From: JAAAOZ01 sp964496595
GTDB lineage: Bacteria > Chloroflexota > Anaerolineae > B4-G1 > SLSP01
DNA: 10,561 nt
Reading direction: 5' to 3'
Assembly (NCBI GenBank): GCA_964496595.1
Contig: CAZCAI010000154.1
Span: forward strand, 1-10,561
The translations under genes were made by a program, and so were the position numbers. Shown here in pieces: positions 5,586 to 10,561 of this stretch. Numbering within the stretch: the stretch's first letter is position 1; every line of letters begins with the position of its first letter. The notes under the pieces are model-generated. The model ran no database searches and was not told the DNA's origin. It saw only the letters and a program-made list of their open reading frames with translations.

Positions 5586-5954
5586 ATGAAATCCAAAACG
5601 GCCGTTTTTGAGCAAATTCAGGCATTGATTGCCCCATTTAGTATGGAAGAACGTTTAGCGCTGATTCGGGAGATAGCGGCTATGCCGCCGTCGTTTTCGA
5701 CAGAGACGCTCTCCTCCTCTTTACAGCCACCATTTTCTACACAGCTATATCGGGAACAAGCTGCATGGTATGCGTTGCCTGCCGAGGAACGCGAGCGCTA
5801 TCGAGGTGAATATGTAGCGCTACATCAGGGCAAGGTTATTGATCATGATCCAGATCAGCGCGCCCTCTACATCCGTATCCGCGAATGCTATGGGCATGCG
5901 CCCGTACCTATTCTGCCCGCTGATCAAGAACAGCCTCCCACCTTCGTCTGTTAG
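5586..5954 (+). CDS. DUF5678-like protein with altered C-terminus
   Basis: This 122-aa protein has a helical N-terminus (about 1-33, FEQIQALIAPFSMEERLALI), a Ser/Pro-rich linker, then a block at about 57-109 (YRGEYVALHQGKVIDHDPD followed by a helix and GHAPVPI) that resembles DUF5678, a small domain of unknown function. From memory, such genes often precede an aspartic-protease-like gene. Here the last dozen residues (ADQEQPPTFVC) look unrelated to the family, and an overlapping frame at 5942-6070 reads like the tail of such a protease. A deletion therefore probably fused the two. ATG 5586 is chosen, with AAGGAG at 5-bp spacing; GTG 5580 overlaps that site. Base composition is lower in GC than the flanking sbcD and sbcC. 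Confidence 0.6.
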   Translation: MKSKTAVFEQIQALIAPFSMEERLALIREIAAMPPSFSTETLSSSLQPPFSTQLYREQAAWYALPAEERERYRGEYVALHQGKVIDHDPDQRALYIRIRECYGHAPVPILPADQEQPPTFVC

Positions 5955-6070
5955 GTCGCAATGTCCTCAATAAATTACATCTGCTTATCGCCGGGCCTAA
6001 ACAACAAACGGCTACGCTCTCCCCGGCATTGGCCGAGCGTACACTGCGTCGGGCGGAACATAATACTTGA
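5942..6070 (+). pseudogene. C-terminal remnant of aspartic-protease-like gene
   Basis: In the frame one base behind the DUF5678-like gene (+2), 5942-6070 reads LRLLGRNVLNKLHLLIAGP and continues to TGA at 6068. This resembles the conserved end of retropepsin-like (clan AA) proteins, where an I/L-G-R-x-V/I-L-N motif precedes a final strand and GP. The catalytic DTG part and the start are absent, so only a tail remains. The identification rests on a short motif recalled from memory. Confidence 0.4.
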
Positions 6071-6134
6071 AACCCAGATCATATCTTGTTCAGACACAGT
6101 TCGCTGACTCGCCCATTCTCACATTCTCTGTCCA

Positions 6135-6187
6135 TTTGCCGTTTTGTTGCTTTGTATATTTGCCGCTTTGCTGCTTTGTCGCTTTGC
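6135..6187 (+). repeat. TTTGCCG-type tandem repeat before sbcC
   Basis: TTTGCCGTTTTGTTGCTTTGT (6135-6155) is repeated at 6159-6179 with 19 of 21 bases identical, a 24-bp period built from roughly 8-bp CTTTGYYG units, plus a partial unit to 6187. It runs directly into the sbcC Shine-Dalgarno AAGGAG (6188-6193), so the transcript leader there is a U-rich, poorly structured tract. Confidence 0.55.
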
Positions 6188-6200
6188 AAGGAGTCCTGAA

Positions 6201-9200
6201 ATGCAAATCACCCAAATCGATCTCGAAAACGTCAAGAGCTATACCAACGCCCTCATTCCCTTCACGCCGGGCACCAACGCCATCTGCGGGCACAACGGCG
6301 CGGGCAAGAGCACGCTGCTGGAGGCCATCGGCTTCGCGCTCTTCGATTACCTGGCCGTCAAGCAGGACGATTTCGTCCGCGAGGGCGAGAAGGTCGCCGC
6401 CGTCACCGTCCACGTCGTGGCGCGGGACGAGCGCGCCTATCAGGTGGTGCGCAAGTGCGGCAGCTACGGCCAATACTACATCTACGATCCCGATTTAGAT
6501 CAGCGGCTCACCGAGGGCAAAGCCGAGACCGTCGCGTGGCTGCGCGACCTGTTGGGCATCGAGGCCGGCGCTGATCTCTCCGCGCTCTTCTGCGATGCCG
6601 TGGGTGTGCCCCAGGGCTTGCTGACGGCGGCCTTTTTGGAGACGCCCAGTCGCCGCAAGGATATCTTCAATCCGCTCCTGCGGGTCGATGAGTACGAGCG
6701 GGTGTGGGCCGGCCTGCGCGAGCCGGGCCGCTGGCTGGATGACCAGATCACGGGCCAAGAGAAAGAGATCGCCGGGCTGGAAGCCGAAGTCAAAGTGTTG
6801 CCGGAGCGGCGCACCCAGGCCGAATCACTCGCGGAGGAGAGCGCGCAGGTGCAGGCGGAGCAGGCCGATTTGCGCGCGGAGCGGGCGGCGTTGGCTGATC
6901 AGAAAGCCGCGTTGGAGACCACCCAGGCCGAATTGACGGCGCTGGAGCGGGCGGTGAGCCAGGCCGAAGCGGAGGTGCGCACGCTCTCGGCGCGGGCGGA
7001 GGATGCCGAGGCTGCCCTCGCGGCCGCGCGGGAGGCCCAGGCCGTGGTCGCCGCGACGGAGGATGATGCCACCGCCTACGAGGCGGCCAAAGCGGCGCTG
7101 GCAGAGTTGGAAGAGCGGCGCGAAGCGCGCGACGCCCTCCGCGAACAGGCGCAACAGATCGAGACCTCGCTGACCTTGGCCCGCCGCCAGGCGCAGGAGC
7201 TTCAAGCGGATTTAGAGGAAATTGCCGAGGCGGAGGCGCGGATGGATGAACTCGCGCCCCAGGTCGCCCGGCAGGAGGAGATCGAAGCGGCGTTGGCGGC
7301 GGCGCGTCGCGATGCCGACCGGTTGGCGGACGCCGAGGCGGCGCTGGCGCGCGAGTCGGAGCGCCACGCGGATTTGCAGGCGCGCCAGGAAGAGATCGCG
7401 GCGGGGGTGACCGAGCGCCAGCAGGTGACCGAGAAGGCGGACGCCGTTCGCGCGATGGTGAAGGATCTGGAGGTGCGCGGCGCGGCGCTTCAGGAGCAGA
7501 TCGCGGCCCGGCGCACCGAGGCGGCGCAGTTGGCCGAGCGCCACGCCCAGGCCGTCGATCGCCTAAAAGCTGCCGAGACGGCGCTCACGACCGCCCAGGC
7601 GCAAGCCGAGGCCTTGCGGGAGGAGTTGGCCGCGCTGGAAGCGCAGGTCGCCGAGCGGGCCACGGTGGAGGACGATCTTGCCGAGCATCGCGCGGCGTTG
7701 GAGGCGCTGGCTGAGCGCCACGAGGCGCTGACCTCGCGGCGGGCGGCCCGGCAGACCGAGCAGGAGCAGGCGGCGGCGCGCATCGCNNNNNNNNNNNNNN
7801 NNNNNNNNNNNNNNNNNNNNNNNNNNNNNNNNNNNNNNNNNNNNNNNNNNNNNNNNNNNNNNNNNNNNNNNNNNNNNNNNNNNNNNGAGCAGGCCGCTTG
7901 TCCCGTCTGCGAGCAGCCGCTCACGCCAGAGCACCGCGCGGAGCTGCTGGCCCGCTATCGAGCGCAGCGCGCGGAGCTGGCGGATGAGCTGGCGGAGATC
8001 GCGACGGCGCGGGAAACTATAATGAAGGAACGCGCCGCTCACGAGGAAGCGCGGGAGGAGTTGGAGTCGCGGCTCAAGCAGTTGCCCCGTCCGGAGGAGG
8101 TCGAATCGTTGGCGGCGCGCGTGCAGGAGCAAGCACTGGCGGTCGAGACGCAGGAGGCGGCGGTGTCGGCGGCGCGCGAGACACTGGACGAGATCGCCGC
8201 GCAGCAGGCCGCCGCCGAAGAAGCGTTGGCCGCCCAGCAGGATCAGGCCACGGCGTTGGACGGCGACCTCAAGGCGCAGCGCGCGGCCTGGGAAGCGCAC
8301 GAGGAGCGTCTGTCCGCGCTGCCGCGTCCCGCCGAAGCCGAGGAGATCGCAGCGGAGATTGCCGCCCAGGCCGAGATCGTCGCCGAGCGCGAGCAGGCCG
8401 TCGCGGCGCTGGCCGGCGCTCCCGGCGAGGTCGAGCGCCTCACGGCAGAATTGGAGGCGCTGGGCGATCCGCGCCGCGAACATCAGCGGGCCGCCGACGT
8501 TGCCGCGCGCCGGGTGAAAATCGCATCGTCGCTGTCGGCGGCGCAGACCGAATCCGCCGAACTGGAGGAGAAGCTGACGGCGCTGGACGAGGTGTTGGCC
8601 GCCTACGCCGAACTGGACGCGGAGATCGCGGCGCAGCGGGCCGTGCAGGAGGCCACCGAGGCGGCGCATCAGCGCTATCTCTCGCACGTGCGCGAGGCCG
8701 AGGTGTTGGCCCAGCGCCAGGCTGCGTTCGAGGAGGCCGCCGCCGCGCTATCGCAGGCCGAATCCGCCGTGGAAGCGCAGCGCGCCAAGCGCGACGAAAT
8801 CGCCAAGAGGTACGACGCCGAGGCCCACGAGGAGGTCATCGCCCGCGAGGGCCGGCTCCGCGAGACGTTGGCCGCGTTGGAGGAGCGTCTCCATCAGCGG
8901 GCCGCGCGCCAGGAGGAAATCGCGGCGGAGATCGCGCATCTCACGGAGGTGCAGGGGGCGCTCGATGCCGCCGAGGCGGAGCGCGCGGAATTGGCGGAGT
9001 TGCGGGAGCTGCTGGGCTATCTGCGCGGGGTGCTGCGCGAGGCCGGCCCGGAGGTGACGCGCCGGCTGGTGGAGATCATCTCCCTGCACGCCGACCGGCT
9101 CTACAGCGAGATTATGCAGGCGTACACCACGCGGCTCCGCTGGACGGAGGACTACGACATCATCCTCGCGGAGGCCGGGCGCGACAGGGGATTTCAGCAG

Positions 9201-9467
9201 CTTTCCGGCGGGGAGCAGATGGCGGCGGCGCTGGCCGTGCGGCTGGCGCTCCTGCGCGAAGTCTCCGCGATTGACTGGGCCTTCTTCGACGAGCCGACGG
9301 CCAACTTAGATGCGCAACGCCGTGACAACTTAGCCGAGCAGATCCTCTCGGTCAAGGGCTTCTCGCAACTCTTCGTCATCAGCCACGACGACACCTTCGA
9401 GCAGGACACGGATCACGTCGTGCGTGTCCAAAAGGTCGATGGGGCGAGTCGGATGGTGGAGGCGTAA
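6201..9467 (+). CDS. sbcC: SbcC/Rad50 ATPase, zinc-hook coiled coil (gapped)
   Basis: This is the SMC-like ATPase partner of SbcD, about 1088 aa if the 100-N gap is true to size. The N-terminal lobe carries the Walker A motif GHNGAGKS (30-37) and Q-loop Gln138 (VGVPQG). Two long Ala/Glu/Arg-rich coiled coils run from about 190 to 960. CPVC (Cys567-Cys570) followed by EQPLTPEH is the zinc hook that joins two Rad50 arms. The C-terminal lobe has signature LSGGEQ (1001-1006), Walker B FFDEP (Asp1030, Glu1031), D-loop ANLD and switch His1062. ATG 6201 is chosen, with AAGGAG seven bases upstream; an in-frame upstream TTG would start inside a repeat. The gap falls just before the hook, so the true coiled-coil length and frame across it are unverified, although both sides are in frame as drawn. 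Confidence 0.95.
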   Translation: MQITQIDLENVKSYTNALIPFTPGTNAICGHNGAGKSTLLEAIGFALFDYLAVKQDDFVREGEKVAAVTVHVVARDERAYQVVRKCGSYGQYYIYDPDLDQRLTEGKAETVAWLRDLLGIEAGADLSALFCDAVGVPQGLLTAAFLETPSRRKDIFNPLLRVDEYERVWAGLREPGRWLDDQITGQEKEIAGLEAEVKVLPERRTQAESLAEESAQVQAEQADLRAERAALADQKAALETTQAELTALERAVSQAEAEVRTLSARAEDAEAALAAAREAQAVVAATEDDATAYEAAKAALAELEERREARDALREQAQQIETSLTLARRQAQELQADLEEIAEAEARMDELAPQVARQEEIEAALAAARRDADRLADAEAALARESERHADLQARQEEIAAGVTERQQVTEKADAVRAMVKDLEVRGAALQEQIAARRTEAAQLAERHAQAVDRLKAAETALTTAQAQAEALREELAALEAQVAERATVEDDLAEHRAALEALAERHEALTSRRAARQTEQEQAAARIXXXXXXXXXXXXXXXXXXXXXXXXXXXXXXXXXXEQAACPVCEQPLTPEHRAELLARYRAQRAELADELAEIATARETIMKERAAHEEAREELESRLKQLPRPEEVESLAARVQEQALAVETQEAAVSAARETLDEIAAQQAAAEEALAAQQDQATALDGDLKAQRAAWEAHEERLSALPRPAEAEEIAAEIAAQAEIVAEREQAVAALAGAPGEVERLTAELEALGDPRREHQRAADVAARRVKIASSLSAAQTESAELEEKLTALDEVLAAYAELDAEIAAQRAVQEATEAAHQRYLSHVREAEVLAQRQAAFEEAAAALSQAESAVEAQRAKRDEIAKRYDAEAHEEVIAREGRLRETLAALEERLHQRAARQEEIAAEIAHLTEVQGALDAAEAERAELAELRELLGYLRGVLREAGPEVTRRLVEIISLHADRLYSEIMQAYTTRLRWTEDYDIILAEAGRDRGFQQLSGGEQMAAALAVRLALLREVSAIDWAFFDEPTANLDAQRRDNLAEQILSVKGFSQLFVISHDDTFEQDTDHVVRVQKVDGASRMVEA
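7787..7886. other. Assembly gap of exactly 100 N
   Basis: A run of exactly 100 N is the usual placeholder for a gap of unknown size. It lies in the sbcC coiled coil 12 bases before the first hook cysteine codon. The flanks are GC-rich and internally repetitive, which may explain the break. Confidence 0.95.
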
Positions 9468-9497
9468 ATGACCGGGAAGGGGAAGTGGACAAGAGGG

Positions 9498-9525
9498 CGT
9501 ATTTCGTATTTCGTATTGCGTGAGT
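9498..9525 (+). repeat. Heptamer tandem repeat (CGTATTT)
   Basis: CGTATTT, CGTATTT, CGTATTG and CGTGAGT follow in 7-bp register just after sbcC. Heptameric short tandem repeats are well known in Cyanobacteria; here the run is short. Confidence 0.55.
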
Positions 9526-9543
9526 GAAAGGACGCAGGAAGAA

Positions 9544-9906
9544 ATGTCAGTGGAACGGCCTGTTACGTCGCTAACGGATGAGGAAGTGTTGGATCTGTGT
9601 GATGCGCAAATGCCTCCTGATGAACAATCTGAGTTAAATGAGCTGTTGGAGACTAATCGTGAAGGGACATTGTCGGTGGCTGAACAGGATCAACTGGATG
9701 TGTTGTTGCAGCAATATCGACGTGGGTTGGTGCGCAAGGCGCAAGCCTGGCAAGTAGCTGTCCAGCGTGGGTTACGAGACCCATTGCCAGAGCCAGAAAA
9801 TTGGACTGAGTACATCTACGGCTTGGGTGCGGATGTGTGGGAATCGTTAGGAGGCGGTGAGCATTTTCTCGAAGGAGAACGTGCCGGATGGCAAAACGAA
9901 AAATAA
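9544..9906 (+). CDS. Antitoxin-like helical protein
   Basis: This 120-aa acidic, largely helical protein has no transmembrane segment. Residues 10-77 (SLTDEEVLDLCDAQMPP, then LNELLETNREGTLSVAEQ and RKAQAWQVAVQRGL) resemble the C-terminal half of the cyanobacterial/Chloroflexota family whose N-terminus is seen at 2565-2735. The end, DVWESL followed by EHFLEGERAGW, is like the tails of small antitoxins that wrap a toxin. These are resemblances from memory. ATG 9544 follows AGGAAG closely; GTG 9520 (128 aa) is possible but overlaps the heptamer repeat. The next gene overlaps its end by 19 bp, as in toxin-antitoxin pairs. Codon use is less GC-rich than sbcC and nurA. Confidence 0.55.
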   Translation: MSVERPVTSLTDEEVLDLCDAQMPPDEQSELNELLETNREGTLSVAEQDQLDVLLQQYRRGLVRKAQAWQVAVQRGLRDPLPEPENWTEYIYGLGADVWESLGGGEHFLEGERAGWQNEK

Positions 9907-10043
9907 CTTTGCATAATCAGGCCTTGTATGTATATTTGAGGTCATCGAGAGATGTAAAGGATTGGATAGGTTTACCGCAAAAGGCAGGCGTCGCCTTGTT
10001 GCATAGGTCGGAATGGTATTTTGATCCGGTCATCGAGACCTGA
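9888..10043 (+). CDS. Small unknown protein cut by hairpin repeat
   Basis: A 51-aa basic product (MAKRKITLHNQALYVYL... ending EWYFDPVIET) starts inside the last codons of the preceding gene, with GAAGGAG about ten bases upstream. I do not recognise the family. Its stop TGA (10041-10043) lies inside the 5' arm of a 33-bp hairpin repeat. Beyond that stop the same frame stays open to 10214, so the gene was probably about 108 codons before the repeat inserted. Its overlap with an antitoxin-like gene makes a toxin remnant possible, but nothing in the sequence proves it. Confidence 0.45.
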   Translation: MAKRKITLHNQALYVYLRSSRDVKDWIGLPQKAGVALLHRSEWYFDPVIET

Positions 10044-10068
10044 CGGGTTTCTAAAACCCGTCAGGTCT
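10036..10068. repeat. Perfect 15-bp hairpin repeat (ACCTGACGGGTTT type)
   Basis: AGACCTGACGGGTTT (10036-10050) pairs perfectly with AAACCCGTCAGGTCT (10054-10068) around a CTA loop. From memory this ACCTGACGGGTTT hairpin is a widespread intergenic repeat in Chloroflexota, Cyanobacteria and others. It carries the stop codon of the gene at 9888. It could also act as a weak terminator, but it lacks a following T tract. Confidence 0.75.
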
Positions 10069-10214
10069 GTATCGCGGGCGGCGCTGGCTTCGATAGCATT
10101 ATTCAGGAGGCAGGATGTTGGGCAAACGAAGCAGTTCTGAGGTATCTAAGATCCCACGAGGTTGCACGATCAGTGATTTATCGCTCATTTCAACCCTACC
10201 TTCGTTTGCCTTGA
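10044..10214 (+). pseudogene. Downstream part of interrupted small gene
   Basis: The frame of the gene at 9888 continues without a stop from 10044 to TGA 10212-10214. Past the hairpin it reads FDSIIQEAGCWANEAVL and RYLRSHEVARSVIYRSF, which looks protein-like. There is no good independent start in this frame. The family is unknown. Confidence 0.3.
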
Positions 10215-10234
10215 GCTTGGCTAAGGAGGCTCAG

Positions 10235-10300
10235 ATGCAACGAGAGCAATTTTCCCGTTTGATCTGCTTTGAATTCCCATGTTCCAACCAGAGAAAGTAA
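10235..10300 (+). promoter_or_regulatory. 21-codon leader ORF overlapping nurA start
   Basis: AAGGAGG (10223-10229) lies five bases before ATG 10235, the best ribosome-binding site in this part. It opens a 21-codon frame that stops at 10300, 22 bases inside the nurA-like gene in another frame. The nurA-like ATG has no clear site of its own, so it may be translated by coupling or re-initiation. A longer version of the frame from ATG 10115 (61 aa, also after AGGAGG) exists. Function is inferred from layout only. Confidence 0.3.
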
Positions 10301-10561
10301 TCGCGGCGTTGGAGGCGAAGGCCGATCACTTTGCCGGCTATGAGGGCGAGGTCGATGCGGCGCGGGAGCGCTACGAGCGCGCGCTGGAGACGCTGGCCGA
10401 TCTCAGCCGCGAGGAGATCGAGGCGCGGCTGGCGGGCATCGCGTGGCCGGGCGCGCGGCCCACGGCGGAGCACGACGCCTATCCCGGCCTGGTCGTCCCC
10501 TTCGAGCAGGTGTGGCTCAACCACGAGCGGGCGCGGGCGTGGGCCAAGCGCGTGCTCACCG
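10279..10561 (+). CDS. nurA: NurA-like repair nuclease, N-terminal part
   Basis: The first 94 codons of a GC-rich gene run off the window. The product starts MFQPEKVIAALEAKADHFAG, continues as an acidic helical segment, then FEQVWLNHERARAWAKRVL (75-93). In NurA-type 5'-3' nucleases such a helix comes just before the strand with the first catalytic Asp (DGSQ-like), which would lie just past the window end. NurA works with the HerA ATPase and Mre11-Rad50 in end resection, so its place after sbcD and sbcC supports the call. An in-frame TGA at 10270 makes ATG 10279 the first possible start. The motif that would settle the matter is not in view. Confidence 0.6.
   Translation, partial: MFQPEKVIAALEAKADHFAGYEGEVDAARERYERALETLADLSREEIEARLAGIAWPGARPTAEHDAYPGLVVPFEQVWLNHERARAWAKRVLT

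Noticed and set aside
6144..6200. TTG start giving sbcC 19 extra residues
   Set aside because: The extra part is translated repeat DNA (leucine/cysteine-rich), while ATG 6201 has AAGGAG at good spacing and begins with the standard Rad50 N-terminus.
9468..9527. 19-codon frame starting directly after the sbcC stop
   Set aside because: It is low-complexity, runs through the heptamer repeat and has no ribosome-binding site.
10036..10068. Selenocysteine insertion at TGA 10041 with a SECIS hairpin
   Set aside because: The TGA is inside the 5' arm only seven bases from the loop, whereas bacterial SECIS loops lie further downstream of the TGA. The hairpin matches a common intergenic repeat, and no Sec machinery is seen.
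10115..10300. Independent 61-aa gene
   Set aside because: It has AGGAGG before it but overlaps two other frames, shows no domain, and ends inside the nurA-like gene. I kept only the 21-codon part as a possible leader.

Overview
The window looks like a draft-assembly or metagenome scaffold from a high-GC, AT-rich-intergenic bacterium, most likely a Chloroflexota member. The reasons are GC-rich protein genes beside AT-rich intergenic DNA full of short palindromic repeats, the gene families present, and an Mre11-Rad50-NurA arrangement. The taxonomic call is an inference; no marker gene is present. A run of exactly 100 N (7787-7886) marks an assembly gap inside sbcC.

Layout. 1-95: intergenic repeat. 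96-1253 (minus): a double-GNAT, YghO-like acetyltransferase. 1254-1700: repeat-rich AT-rich DNA with a MITE-like element ended by CTAG-type inverted repeats. 1696-1933: a sigma70-type promoter, several strong hairpins and an intrinsic terminator, which together look like a roughly 200-nt structured RNA leader or small RNA. 1953-2474 (plus): a half-size predicted permease. 2487-2735: a consensus promoter and a 56-aa ribbon-helix-helix-like antitoxin fragment. 2850-2887: a terminator hairpin between convergent genes. 2970-3659 (minus): an exported SagB-type nitroreductase. 3660-4033: operator-like palindromes and two abutting miniature inverted-repeat elements.

4087-10561 (all plus) holds a double-strand-break repair cluster: sbcD/mre11 (4087-5346), sbcC/rad50 (6201-9467) and the start of a nurA-like nuclease gene (10279 to the window end). 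The SbcCD/Mre11-Rad50 complex would open and trim DNA ends, and NurA would resect them, normally with the HerA ATPase, which is not in this window. The cluster is not tight. About 0.85 kb between sbcD and sbcC and about 0.8 kb between sbcC and nurA hold lower-GC accessory genes: a DUF5678-like protein fused to the tail of a deleted aspartic-protease-like gene, an antitoxin-like protein, and a small gene cut by a hairpin repeat.

The main recurring theme is palindromic repeats placed exactly at gene ends. Three reading frames (2565-2735, 4087-5346 and 9888-10043) take their stop codons from the edge or arm of a repeat. The other notable points are the structured leader before the permease, the 144-bp near-perfect palindrome whose two arms show a compensatory base-pair change, and decayed toxin-antitoxin-like genes scattered inside a repair operon.
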